Below, in pieces: positions 1 to 8,149 of a DNA stretch of 64,000 nucleotides. A program made the position numbers and the translations under genes. The stretch is taken from positions 806,001-870,000 of the forward strand of contig NZ_CADIJX010000002.1 in the NCBI RefSeq assembly GCF_902859625.1, read 5' to 3'. The stretch comes from Achromobacter pestifer (GTDB lineage Bacteria; Pseudomonadota; Gammaproteobacteria; Burkholderiales; Burkholderiaceae_B). The notes below the pieces were generated by a model. It searched no databases, was not told the DNA's origin, and saw only the letters and a program-made list of their open reading frames with translations. How positions within the stretch are numbered: position 1 is the stretch's first letter; each line of letters opens with the position of its first letter.

Positions 1-1
1 C

Positions 2-916
2 ATGACCTTGCTTCGATCCAGACGCATGCTGTTGGCCTTGAGCCTGGGCGTGTTGGCCGCATGTTCCGACTCGGGCGCCGATAAGGCCGCCCCGGTGGCC
101 GGTGGTGCGCCCGCAGGCGCCACCAGCACCCTGGACGCGGCCAAAGCCGCCGGCAAGATCCGCATCGGATACGCCAATGAGGCGCCGTTTGCCTACATGG
201 ACAGCAAGGAAGCCAAGGTCACGGGGGAATCCGTCGAGATCGCTCGCGTCGTGCTCAAGCGCATGGGTATCAACGAGGTGGAAGGCGTGCTGACGGAGTT
301 CGGTTCGCTGATTCCCGGCCTTGCCGCAAAACGTTTCGACATCATCGCCGCCGGCATGTACGTGACGCCTGAGCGTTGCCAGCAGGTGGCATTCTCGGAC
401 CCGACGTATGGGGTGGGCGAGGCCTTTCTGGTGAAGCAGGGCAACCCGAAGAATCTGCATAGCTACGAAGACGTGGTGAAGAATCCCGACGCCAAGCTGG
501 GCGTGGTGGTAGGCGCCATCGAGGGCGATTACGCCCAAAAAGTAAAGATTCCGGCTGGTCAGGTAGTGGTGTTTCCGGATGCCGTCAGCGCCTTGTCGGG
601 CGTGCAGGCCGGACGAGCCGACGCTTATGCCGCCACCGCCTTGACGATCAACGACCTGATGGGCAAGACCCAGGACGGCAGCGGCCTGGAAAAGGCAGAT
701 CCGTTCACCGACCCGGTGATCGACGGCAAGGGCGTGCGTGGCTATGGCGCTTATGCGTTCCGCACGGATGACAAGGCCTTCGCCGACGCCTTCAACGCGG
801 AATTGGCCAAGTACATCGGCACGGACGAGCACAAGAAACTGGTGGCGCCCTTCGGCTTTACCGACCAGGAGCTACCCCAGGGGATCACCGCCGCCAAGCT
901 TTGCGCCGGACAGTAA
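2..916 (+). CDS. ehuB: ABC transporter solute-binding lipoprotein, EhuB-type (ectoine/hydroxyectoine)
   Basis: A 304-residue periplasmic binding protein of the amino-acid type (SBP_bac_3). The N-terminus is a lipoprotein signal with lipobox LAAC and Cys21 as the predicted lipidation site, so the gene is probably complete although it begins at the window edge. The mature part opens with the family's typical G-Y-A-N-E-A-P-F stretch and contains the E-F-G-S-L-I-P-G-L and R-F-D-I-I-A-A-G-M-Y blocks that I associate with EhuB. It is followed after 9 nt by two permeases and an ATPase. Ectoine specificity is inferred from family resemblance; another compatible solute or amino acid is possible. No ectoine catabolic genes lie downstream. 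Confidence 0.85.
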   Translation: MTLLRSRRMLLALSLGVLAACSDSGADKAAPVAGGAPAGATSTLDAAKAAGKIRIGYANEAPFAYMDSKEAKVTGESVEIARVVLKRMGINEVEGVLTEFGSLIPGLAAKRFDIIAAGMYVTPERCQQVAFSDPTYGVGEAFLVKQGNPKNLHSYEDVVKNPDAKLGVVVGAIEGDYAQKVKIPAGQVVVFPDAVSALSGVQAGRADAYAATALTINDLMGKTQDGSGLEKADPFTDPVIDGKGVRGYGAYAFRTDDKAFADAFNAELAKYIGTDEHKKLVAPFGFTDQELPQGITAAKLCAGQ

Positions 917-925
917 GGGGCGCCG

Positions 926-1579
926 ATGCAGCTGATTTCAGAGCACATCGCGGAGCTGGTGCCGCCCCTGCTTGAGGGCTTGGCCGTCACGCTTCAAATC
1001 ATGGCGGGGGCCGTCGTGCTGGCGGTGCCGCTGGCGCTGGCCTCGGGCATCGGGCGCTTGTCGCCCCTGCGGCCCGTGCGCTGGCTGGCATCGGTCTATG
1101 TCGAGGTCTTCCGAGGCACGTCAGCGCTGGTGCAGTTGTTCTGGTTCTATTTCGTGCTGCCGCTTTTCGGCGTCCAACTGCCGGCCATGCTGGTGGGGAT
1201 CGTGGTGCTGGCGCTGAATGCCGGCGCCTACGGAGCCGAAGTGGTGCGCGGCGCAATCCGTGCCGTGCCGCCCGGCCAACGCGAAGCGGGCGTGGCGTTG
1301 AACCTGACCCGCGGGCAGATCCTGCGTCGCATCGTGGTGCCGCAGGCGGTGCCCGCGATGTTGCCGCCAGCCGGCAACCTGTTGATTGAATTGATGAAGA
1401 ACACGGCGCTGGTGTCGTTGATCACCATCACCGACCTGACGTTCCGAGGGCAGCTGCTGCGCAGCGAAACCCTGCGCACCACCGAGATCTTCACCCTGAT
1501 GCTGCTGATGTACTTTGCCGTGGCCTTGTTGATCACGGCGGGCGTGCGCCTGCTTGAGCGGAGGGTCCGCGTCCGATGA
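926..1579 (+). CDS. ehuC: ABC transporter permease, EhuC-type
   Basis: A 217-residue inner-membrane permease of the His/Glu/Gln/Arg family (BPD_transp_1). Several hydrophobic spans are visible, and the EAA loop lies around residues 125-145 (G-Q-R-E-A-G-V-A-L-N-L), the contact site for the ATPase. It starts 9 nt after the binding-protein gene and overlaps the next permease gene by 4 nt (ATGA), so the two permeases are probably translated together and form a heterodimer. The Ehu assignment comes from its position in the operon. Confidence 0.85.
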   Translation: MQLISEHIAELVPPLLEGLAVTLQIMAGAVVLAVPLALASGIGRLSPLRPVRWLASVYVEVFRGTSALVQLFWFYFVLPLFGVQLPAMLVGIVVLALNAGAYGAEVVRGAIRAVPPGQREAGVALNLTRGQILRRIVVPQAVPAMLPPAGNLLIELMKNTALVSLITITDLTFRGQLLRSETLRTTEIFTLMLLMYFAVALLITAGVRLLERRVRVR

Positions 1580-2247
1580 CACCGATATTCGATTGGTCTT
1601 TCGCGCTGGAAATTCTGCCCACGCTGGGTTCCGCCTTGGTCATCACCATTCAGGCGACGGTACTGGGCATGCTGGTGGCGGTCACGTTGGGGTTGGCGCT
1701 GGCGATGCTGCGCCGGTCGCGGCTGCGCATCGTGTCACTGCCTACCGCGTTCTTGATCGAGTTCGTGCGTAGTACGCCGTTGCTGGTGCAGATGTATTTC
1801 CTGTTCTACGTGCTGCCGCTGACGGGGGCGCAGATGTCGCCGCTCACCACCGGCATCGTGGCGCTGGGGCTGCACTACGCCACGTACTGCGCCGAGGTCT
1901 ACCGCGCAGGCATCGAGGCGGTGCCACGCGGGCAATGGGAAGCGGCTTGCGCGCTGAACATGTCGCGTTGGCGCACCGCCGTCGCGGTGGTGCTGCCGCA
2001 GGCGATCCCGCCCGTGGTGCCGGCCCTGGGCAACTATCTGGTGGCGATGTTCAAGGACACGCCGCTGTTGTCGGCCATCACCGTGGTGGAACTGCTTCAA
2101 CAAAGCAAGATGATCGGATCCGCCACGTTCCGCTACACCGAACCCCTGACGCTCGTGGGCGTGCTGTTCCTGGCCTTGAGCCTGGTGGCGGCGTGGGGCG
2201 TGCGTGGCCTGGAGGCCCGGCTGCAACGATATGGAGGAAAGCGATGA
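1576..2247 (+). CDS. ehuD: ABC transporter permease, EhuD-type
   Basis: The second polar amino-acid-type permease, 223 residues. The EAA loop reads G-Q-W-E-A-A-C-A-L-N-M around residue 118. It overlaps the upstream permease gene and the downstream ATPase gene by 4 nt each, a typical translationally coupled ABC operon. It should pair with the first permease to form the membrane channel of the importer. Confidence 0.85.
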   Translation: MTPIFDWSFALEILPTLGSALVITIQATVLGMLVAVTLGLALAMLRRSRLRIVSLPTAFLIEFVRSTPLLVQMYFLFYVLPLTGAQMSPLTTGIVALGLHYATYCAEVYRAGIEAVPRGQWEAACALNMSRWRTAVAVVLPQAIPPVVPALGNYLVAMFKDTPLLSAITVVELLQQSKMIGSATFRYTEPLTLVGVLFLALSLVAAWGVRGLEARLQRYGGKR

Positions 2248-3014
2248 GCGCCAGCTTGACCATCAAGAATCTGCACAAGCAATACGGAGAGCTGGAGGTG
2301 TTGCGCGGCATCAATCTGGAAATTCCGGCCGGCCAGACGGTGGCGGTGATCGGCCCGTCGGGCTCGGGCAAGTCCACCTTGCTGCGCGTGCTGATGACGT
2401 TGGACCAGCCCACCAGCGGTGACATCGAAATCGATGGGCAGTCGATGTGGAAGGATGAGCAAGGTCGGCCCGTGGGCTCCAACTCTGAACACCTGCGCCG
2501 CGTGCGCGGCAAGATCGGCATGGTGTTCCAGCATTTCAACCTGTTCCCGCACATGACGGCGCTGGGCAATGCGATGGAAGCGCCCGTGCATGTGTTGGGC
2601 ATGTCGAAAGGCCAGGCTCGTGAGCGTGCCGTGGAATACCTGGACATGGTGGGCCTGGGCGACAAGCTGGACGTTTACCCCGCGCAATTGTCCGGCGGCC
2701 AGAAGCAGCGCGTGGGGATCGCCCGCGCACTGGCCATGTGCCCCGACATCATGCTGTTTGACGAAGTGACGTCCGCGTTGGACCCGGAGCTGGTGGGGGG
2801 CATCTTGCAGATCCTGCGGGATCTGTCCGCGCGCCGGAGCATGACGATGATCATCGTCACCCATCAGATGAAGTTCGCCGAACGTAGTTCAGACCGCACG
2901 CTGTTCTTCGATGAAGGCAATATCGTCGAAGACGCCGAGTCCCCTGTGTTGTTCGGCGAACCCAAGGAGGCGCGCACGCGCCAGTTCCTGGATTCCGTCA
3001 TCGAAGGTCAATAG
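2244..3014 (+). CDS. ehuA: ABC transporter ATPase, EhuA-type
   Basis: A 256-residue ATPase of the polar amino-acid uptake type. Walker A G-P-S-G-S-G-K-S-T is at residues 37-45, the signature LSGGQ at 149-153, Walker B D-I-M-L-F-D-E at 168-174 and the switch His at 207. The same frame stays open far upstream, but the ATG at 2244 overlaps the permease stop, is preceded by GGAGGAAAG, and gives the normal family length. It energises the importer encoded by the three preceding genes. Confidence 0.9.
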   Translation: MSASLTIKNLHKQYGELEVLRGINLEIPAGQTVAVIGPSGSGKSTLLRVLMTLDQPTSGDIEIDGQSMWKDEQGRPVGSNSEHLRRVRGKIGMVFQHFNLFPHMTALGNAMEAPVHVLGMSKGQARERAVEYLDMVGLGDKLDVYPAQLSGGQKQRVGIARALAMCPDIMLFDEVTSALDPELVGGILQILRDLSARRSMTMIIVTHQMKFAERSSDRTLFFDEGNIVEDAESPVLFGEPKEARTRQFLDSVIEGQ

Positions 3015-3110
3015 CACGCGGGATTTAACCCTGACGGGGGCGTTGGGATTGGCCTGGATGCCAGGCGGCGGGCGCTATGCTGTCGCCTCCAATGCCCCGG
3101 AGTCCCCAGC

Positions 3111-4223
3111 ATGAGTCATCTGTTCAGTCCCACGACGGTCGGTAACGTCCCCTTGGCCAATCGCATCATCATCGCGCCCATGTGCGAATACTCGGCCGAA
3201 GCGGGCTGTGCCACCGATTGGCACATGATTCATCTGGGTCATCTGGCGTTGTCGGGCGCGGCGCTGCTGTTCGTCGAAGCCACGGCCGTCGAACCCGATG
3301 GCCGCATCACTCCGGGAGACCTGGGCCTGTGGTCGGACGACACTGAGGCCGCCTTGGGTCGCGTGGTGGCGGCCGTGCGCCGCTATTCCCCCATCAAGCT
3401 GGGCATCCAATTGGGGCACGCGGGCCGCAAGGCATCCAGCGATGCGCCCTGGAACGGCGGCCAGCTGGTGCCGGAAAGCGCCGGTGGCTGGCAAGGCTGG
3501 GCGCCATCGGCGATTGCCCACAACGCGGTTGAACCGCCGCCGCACGCCCTGGATGAGGCCGGCCTGGCACGGGTGCGCGACGCATTCGTGGCCAGCGCCC
3601 GCCGCGCCATCCGCCTGGGCTTCGATGCCATCGAACTGCACGCCGCCCACGGATATCTGCTGCACCAGTTCCTGTCGCCCTTGTCGAATCAGCGCCAGGA
3701 CGCTTATGGCGGTTCGCTGGAAAACCGCATGCGGTTTCCGCTGGAAGTCTTCCAGGCGCTGCGCGAAGTCACGCCGTCCAACGTGGCGTTGGGCGTGCGC
3801 GTGTCGGCCACGGATTGGGTGGAAGGCGGCTGGGATCTTGAGCAGACCCTGGTGTTCGCGCAGCAATTGAAGGAGCGCGGCTGCGAATTCATCGACGTGT
3901 CCAGCGGCGGCGTGTCGTCGCAGCAGAAGATCCCGGTCGGCCCGAATTACCAGGTGCCGTTTGCGCAAGAGATCAAGCGTCGTGTCGGGATGCCCACCAT
4001 CACCGTCGGCTTGATCACCGAGGCGCAGCAGGCCGAAGACATCCTGGCGCAAGGGCAGGCCGACATGGTGGCGCTGGCGCGCGGCATGCTCTACGACCCG
4101 CGCTGGCCGTGGCACGCGGCGGCTCAATTGGGCGGCCAGGTCGTCGCGCCGCATCAGTACTGGCGTTCGCAACCGCGCGAGCAGAAAAACCTGTTCGGCG
4201 AAACGCGCTTCGGCCAGCGTTGA
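3111..4223 (+). CDS. NADH:flavin oxidoreductase, Old Yellow Enzyme family (YqjM/XenA-like)
   Basis: A 370-residue FMN-dependent ene-reductase. Features seen are A-P-M-C-E-Y near the N-terminus with Cys25, the position of the flavin-tuning cysteine in the XenA/YqjM subclass; the H-A-G-R-K loop; the E-L-H-A-A-H-G-Y-L-L motif; and the conserved S-P-L-S-N-x-R-x-D-x-Y-G-G-S segment. These enzymes reduce activated C=C bonds of enals, enones or nitro compounds with NAD(P)H. It appears to be monocistronic, with a bidirectional terminator downstream. The physiological substrate cannot be read from the sequence. Confidence 0.9.
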   Translation: MSHLFSPTTVGNVPLANRIIIAPMCEYSAEAGCATDWHMIHLGHLALSGAALLFVEATAVEPDGRITPGDLGLWSDDTEAALGRVVAAVRRYSPIKLGIQLGHAGRKASSDAPWNGGQLVPESAGGWQGWAPSAIAHNAVEPPPHALDEAGLARVRDAFVASARRAIRLGFDAIELHAAHGYLLHQFLSPLSNQRQDAYGGSLENRMRFPLEVFQALREVTPSNVALGVRVSATDWVEGGWDLEQTLVFAQQLKERGCEFIDVSSGGVSSQQKIPVGPNYQVPFAQEIKRRVGMPTITVGLITEAQQAEDILAQGQADMVALARGMLYDPRWPWHAAAQLGGQVVAPHQYWRSQPREQKNLFGETRFGQR

Positions 4224-4248
4224 CCCACCGCGGGATCCAGAAACGTAG

Positions 4249-4309
4249 GATGGGTGTAGCGCGCGACAATCACCAAAGGAACGCAGACCCCCAACGCGCG
4301 AAACCCATC
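4249..4309. repeat. imperfect inverted repeat, possible dispersed intergenic element
   Basis: The left arm GATGGGTGTAGCGCGCG (4249-4265) is nearly complementary to the right arm CGCGCGAAACCCATC (4295-4309), across about 30 nt. Elements ending in GATGGGT...ACCCATC with GC-rich internal arms are common between genes in many proteobacteria. This is the only copy I noticed in the window, so its status as a dispersed repeat rests on general knowledge. Confidence 0.5.
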
Positions 4310-4334
4310 ACCCCGCCGCGAGTGCACAAAAAAA

Positions 4335-4360
4335 CGCCGCTTGGATCAAGCGGCGCTTTT
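4335..4360. terminator. bidirectional intrinsic terminator
   Basis: Perfect 9-bp stem CGCCGCTTG / CAAGCGGCG (4335-4343 and 4347-4355) with a 3-nt loop. It is followed by a T-run on the plus strand and preceded by an A-run (4328-4334) that acts as a T-run on the minus strand. It sits between the convergent ene-reductase and dUTPase genes and should serve both. Confidence 0.9.
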
Positions 4361-4380
4361 CATTCCAGCCCAGGCGCGGC

Positions 4381-5055
4381 CTACAGGCGCGAATAGGCCT
4401 GTTCCAGTTCGCGGTGCATCGCATCGGCAAAGTCCGCGCTGGCCGGATCCAGCTGCGACAGCAGTCGGGCCAGCACCACATTGTCTTCTTCGCCGTTCCA
4501 GATCTTGATGTAGGTGCCTTCCTTGTAGCCATGTTGCTGGCGGAAGATGTTCAGCACGTTCTTCGACACATACTGCGTGTAGGCGTCGTTCCAGCTCATC
4601 TCGCACGCGGTCATGGTCTGTTCCAGCACCTTGTAGCTGGCGCGGCCGCAGACGGCCAGGCCGCCGATCAGTTCCAGCAGCTCCGGCACCGGCAGGGTGT
4701 CCAGCGCATAGGTCTTGCCGTCCAGCACGACCGAGGCGGGCGTGGCCAGGTCAGCCACCAGCGCGCTGGCGGCGCCATCCAGCTGGCCACGGGATTCGAC
4801 GATGGTGTGGGACAGGTAGAAGTGCAGGATGTCCACCAGCTCCATCTGTACCTGGGGCAGGTCGATGGTCTGCTTCTTCCACCACTTCCAGCCGTAATGT
4901 TCCAGGGCTTCGGCGGACTCGACGAAGGCGGCGCGCAGGAAGCGGGCTCCGCCGTTGACCCAGTCGGGATTGATCATGCTGTTCAAGTGGTCCTGCAACT
5001 TCAGCATCGTGGCCGCTTGGGCCTGGTTCAATCCGACAACGTTATTCACTTTCAC
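4381..5055 (-). CDS. dUTP diphosphatase, dimeric all-alpha (dUTPase_2) family
   Basis: A 224-residue all-alpha NTP pyrophosphatase. The ExxE...ExxD metal-binding pattern of the MazG/dimeric dUTPase superfamily is visible at E46/E49 and E72/D75, with the W-K-W-W segment between. It should hydrolyse dUTP to dUMP and PPi, keeping uracil out of DNA. This class is unrelated in fold to the trimeric Dut enzyme. It is transcribed toward the shared terminator. Family confidence is good; preference for dUTP over other nucleotides is inferred. Confidence 0.85.
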   Translation of the reverse strand: MKVNNVVGLNQAQAATMLKLQDHLNSMINPDWVNGGARFLRAAFVESAEALEHYGWKWWKKQTIDLPQVQMELVDILHFYLSHTIVESRGQLDGAASALVADLATPASVVLDGKTYALDTLPVPELLELIGGLAVCGRASYKVLEQTMTACEMSWNDAYTQYVSKNVLNIFRQQHGYKEGTYIKIWNGEEDNVVLARLLSQLDPASADFADAMHRELEQAYSRL

Positions 5056-5129
5056 TCCGTGGTTCCATAGGTCTGGTCAATTGCGGCGGAAATGTTAGCA
5101 CTTCGCTTCCTGGCCGGTAGGCCTTGCCG

Positions 5130-5663
5130 CTAGTCGCCATCCTTGCGATGGGACGACGTTTTCAGGGGGGGCAGATTTCCCAGTGGCGTCTTGCGGGGAT
5201 TGCGCGCGGCGCCGGCCGCCTTGATCAGCATGAACGCAAAAAACCCCAGGAAGACGGCGGGCACCAGATCATCAAGATTGAACTGCGGACTGCGGAACGC
5301 TCGGAATCCGATGTTCACGGCGGCCCAACCGGCCAGAATGCCGACAATCGTCAGCACGGCGCCAATCTTGCGCTGGCGCGCACGCCGGGCCAGAGACGCG
5401 GCGCCTTCATCCGCTTGGGCGGGCGTGGTGGAGCCAGGCGCGCGGGTGTCAGGTTGTGGCCGCAACGGCGGCGTGGCCGTTTTGCCCCAGGGGGCGGTGG
5501 ATAGCGAATCGGAAGCCGGCGCAGGCACCCTCGCCGGGGCGGTAGTTTGCCGTGCAGCATCGCGCTTGGCGCTGACCCGGCCGGGCGTGGCGCCGCCCGC
5601 GTTCGTCAGGTTTTCGACGTAGCGCGCGAAATCGCCATTTTTTGGCTCTGAATCTATCGCCAT
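5130..5663 (-). CDS. hypothetical membrane protein with disordered N-terminus
   Basis: A 177-residue protein I do not recognise. Residues 1-90 are rich in Ala, Pro, Thr and Arg and look disordered. Two hydrophobic segments follow at about residues 100-120 and 132-150, separated by a short polar loop, and the C-terminal tail is basic (ends S-S-H-R-K-D-G-D). It starts 15 nt downstream of the dedA-like stop on the same strand, so the two are probably co-transcribed. Confidence 0.7.
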   Translation of the reverse strand: MAIDSEPKNGDFARYVENLTNAGGATPGRVSAKRDAARQTTAPARVPAPASDSLSTAPWGKTATPPLRPQPDTRAPGSTTPAQADEGAASLARRARQRKIGAVLTIVGILAGWAAVNIGFRAFRSPQFNLDDLVPAVFLGFFAFMLIKAAGAARNPRKTPLGNLPPLKTSSHRKDGD

Positions 5664-5678
5664 GACTCCCTCATCGGT

Positions 5679-6317
5679 TCAATTGCCGCGCCGTACGCGC
5701 GCCGGCTGACGGCGCTTGCGGACCATGGCCAGCAGAAGTCCGCATCCTAGCAGTACAGAGAGGCCTGCGCCGATCATCATGGCAATCTGTTGCGCGTTTT
5801 CCGCAGTGCCCAGGCTGCGTGCAGTGATATAGCCGGGCGCCAGCATCAGCGGCATCCACAACAGGGCGGACAGCACGTTGGCCAGTTGGAAGCGGCTTTG
5901 CGCCATGCCCATCACGCCCGCCACGGTCGGAATGGTGGACCGGATCGGGCCCAGGAAGCGGCCGATCAGTACCGAGGCGAACCCATAGCGGTAGAAGAAC
6001 AGCCGGGCGCGCGCCACTCCGGTGCGTTGCTGCTTGAGCGGCCAGCGGCGCAACACGCCCGGGCCCGCCCAGCGTCCCAGCCAGTAGGACAGGGCGTCAC
6101 CCACGATGGCGCCCGCGATGCCCCAGATGATCACGTTCCAGGGGTCCAGCGTGCCTGCGCCGATCAGGCCGCCAGTCAGTAGCATCAAGGCGGTGGCGGG
6201 GATGAACAGACCCAGCAACACCATGGATTCGCCCAGGGTCAGCAGGAACGTGATTGGGCCCGCCCACATCTGGTTGGCCTCGATGAATAGGCCGATTTTG
6301 TCTATGTATTGGTCCAT
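5679..6317 (-). CDS. DedA family membrane protein
   Basis: A 212-residue polytopic protein of the DedA/SNARE-associated family. The conserved G-D-x-x-S-Y-x-x-G-R motif is at about residues 74-83, and F-x-x-R-x-x-G-P-x-R-S-x-x-P-x-x-A-G-x-x-x-M follows near residues 118-140. These motifs carry the Arg and acidic residues needed for function in studied members. DedA proteins are inner-membrane proteins linked to proton-motive-force balance and lipid-carrier flipping. It diverges from the YdjM-like gene across about 106 bp. Confidence 0.9.
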   Translation of the reverse strand: MDQYIDKIGLFIEANQMWAGPITFLLTLGESMVLLGLFIPATALMLLTGGLIGAGTLDPWNVIIWGIAGAIVGDALSYWLGRWAGPGVLRRWPLKQQRTGVARARLFFYRYGFASVLIGRFLGPIRSTIPTVAGVMGMAQSRFQLANVLSALLWMPLMLAPGYITARSLGTAENAQQIAMMIGAGLSVLLGCGLLLAMVRKRRQPARVRRGN

Positions 6318-6423
6318 GGGGCGAAATCTGAAAATTAGCTGAAAGCAATCGAGTATCTTAACGCCTGCCTGAGTGGCTAAATGTTAACTAGGCTATCTGA
6401 ATGATGCGACGTATCGAGGATTT

Positions 6424-7464
6424 ATGGATTCGGTGACACAAGCCGTGCTGGGCGCAGGGATACAAGGCGTGCTGCTGGGACGCTTCCAGGGACGCCGGGC
6501 GCTTATTTACGGCGCCGCGCTGGCCACGGTGCCAGACCTGGACGTGCTGATGCGCTATCCGGACCCGGTTTCCCTGATGACCTATCACCGGGGGTTTTCC
6601 CATTCGGTGTTCGTGCTGACCGGTTTGGCGCTGTTGCTGACCTGGTTGATACGCAAATACTGGCCACAGGCCCCCTATGGCGGGCGAAGGTTGTTCCTGA
6701 CCTTATGGCTGGTGCTGGTGACGCACCCGGTGCTGGACGCCTTCACGGTCTATGGCACGCAGCTCTTCTGGCCCTTGACGACCATTCCTGAAAGCTGGTC
6801 GGCCATTTTCATCATTGATCCGGTCTACACCGTGCCGTTGTTGGCGGGCGTGCTGTTCGCCATCGTGGTTGGCATGACGGATCGCGCGCGCCGCCTGCTG
6901 GCCGCCGCGCTGGTCTTCAGCACGGCGTATCTGGGCTTTGGCTTGGCCAGCCGCATGGTCGCGGAAGACCGCGTGCACGACGCCATGCGGAAGCAGGGCA
7001 TCGCGGTCACGGAATTGCGGGCCGTATCGATGCCGTTCAACACCCTGGTTTGGCGCGTGATCGCCAAGACGGCGGATGGGAACTACTACGAATCGGTCAG
7101 CAGCCTGTTTGACAGCGGGCCGCCGGAGTGGCTGCGCCAGCCGTTGAACCTGGACCTGGGCCGCGCGCTGGCGGAGGTCCCGCTGCACGAGCGCCTGCGC
7201 TGGTTCACGGATGACTGGCTGCGCTACGACGCAATCGGCGACGCGCTGGTCGTGAGCGATCTGCGCATGGGCATGGCGGGCCACTACAGCTTCCGCTTCA
7301 AGATGGCTGAACGCGCGGCGGACGGTAGCTGGAAGCCGGTCACGCCGTCGGTCTGGCCCAGCGAGCGTGGCGGCTGGCCCGAACTGAAGTTGGTGCTGGC
7401 TCGCATCCTGCATGCGGAGCCGCCGTTGCCGTTGGCGGAATGGTCGGTGCTGTCGACGCAATGA
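6424..7464 (+). CDS. inner-membrane metal-dependent hydrolase-like protein (YdjM/DUF457 family)
   Basis: A 346-residue protein whose N-terminal half matches the YdjM/DUF457 family: M-D-x-x-T-Q-A-V-L-G-A at the start, P-D-L-D near residue 37, Y-H-R-G-F-S-H-S at about residues 55-62 and H-P-x-L-D-A near residue 103. The His/Asp residues are the presumed metal ligands. Four to five hydrophobic spans cover residues 60-190. The C-terminal 150 residues are soluble and non-repetitive. The family is annotated as a metal-dependent hydrolase, but the reaction is unknown. No LexA-type box is visible upstream. Confidence 0.85.
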   Translation: MDSVTQAVLGAGIQGVLLGRFQGRRALIYGAALATVPDLDVLMRYPDPVSLMTYHRGFSHSVFVLTGLALLLTWLIRKYWPQAPYGGRRLFLTLWLVLVTHPVLDAFTVYGTQLFWPLTTIPESWSAIFIIDPVYTVPLLAGVLFAIVVGMTDRARRLLAAALVFSTAYLGFGLASRMVAEDRVHDAMRKQGIAVTELRAVSMPFNTLVWRVIAKTADGNYYESVSSLFDSGPPEWLRQPLNLDLGRALAEVPLHERLRWFTDDWLRYDAIGDALVVSDLRMGMAGHYSFRFKMAERAADGSWKPVTPSVWPSERGGWPELKLVLARILHAEPPLPLAEWSVLSTQ

Positions 7465-7467
7465 CCG

Positions 7468-7496
7468 GCTGCCTGCGCGGGTCAGGCGCAGGCAGC
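7468..7496. terminator. strong hairpin between convergent genes
   Basis: Perfect 11-bp GC-rich stem GCTGCCTGCGC / GCGCAGGCAGC with a 7-nt loop. It lies just after the ydjM-like stop and overlaps the last codons of the convergent tetR-like gene. There is no T-run on either side, so it may act as a 3'-end stabiliser or a weak bidirectional terminator. Confidence 0.55.
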
Positions 7497-8129
7497 GATG
7501 GCCATGTCGCCGATCATGTCGGCAATATCCGCGATGTCCTGCTGCGATAAGGCCGGTACGCCGAGCCGGCGCAGCAGCGCTTCGCGCGCGACGGCAAATG
7601 CAAGCGCCTGGCCCAGGATCGCGTGGGCGCGAAGCACCTGCTCCCGGCGACCGCGCTCCTCGCTGCGCGCCTGGGCCACCAGGTCCGCGATGGTCTCGTG
7701 CAGGGGCAGGAACAGCCGCGTATACAGCGCGTCGAACTTTCCCGTGGGCCGGATCTGTTCGCGCGCCAGCAGCAGGCTGCCCGCCGCCGATGCCTCGGAG
7801 TCCAGCAGGGTGCAGGTGAAGTCCCGCATGACTGATTTGAGGGCCGCACGCGCGGCTTGCGGAGATGCCGCCGCCGCGCGCGGCAGGTCCAGGCGTTCGA
7901 CGATGCTTGCGGCCACGTGTTCCAGCACAGCGGCATACACGCCTTCCTTGCCACCGAAGTGGTAGGGGATGGCGGACTGGTTCACGCCAGCTTCCTCCAC
8001 CAGTTGCCGCGTGCGCACGCCGTCGATTCCCAAGCGGCTGAATAGCGCCAGCCCGGCACGGATCAGCCGGTCGCGGGTGTCGCGGCTGCGGGCATTGAGC
8101 GTGTCTGGGTCGTGCATCGAAGTCATCAT
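7482..8129 (-). CDS. TetR family regulator (CerR-type C-terminal domain)
   Basis: A 215-residue regulator. The HTH lies at about residues 15-62 with the family pattern (L-F-x-x-x-G-I-D-G-V-R-T-R-Q-L-V-E-E-A-G-V-N-Q-S-A) followed by Y-H-F-G-G-K-E. The long C-terminal ligand domain resembles the CerR/DUF1956 subgroup. Three in-frame ATGs (8129, 8126, 8117) compete; AGGA sits just upstream. The gene is 20 nt downstream of the M24-like gene in one transcription unit, and a 9-bp inverted repeat overlaps the promoter of that unit, so it probably represses its own operon. Confidence 0.85.
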   Translation of the reverse strand: MMTSMHDPDTLNARSRDTRDRLIRAGLALFSRLGIDGVRTRQLVEEAGVNQSAIPYHFGGKEGVYAAVLEHVAASIVERLDLPRAAAASPQAARAALKSVMRDFTCTLLDSEASAAGSLLLAREQIRPTGKFDALYTRLFLPLHETIADLVAQARSEERGRREQVLRAHAILGQALAFAVAREALLRRLGVPALSQQDIADIADMIGDMAIAACA

Positions 8130-8149
8130 GTCCTGGCGGTCTCGCCTTG

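Noticed and set aside
6318..6423. LexA control of the YdjM-like gene, as in E. coli
   Set aside because: No CTG-N10-CAG with an AT core is present in the upstream region.
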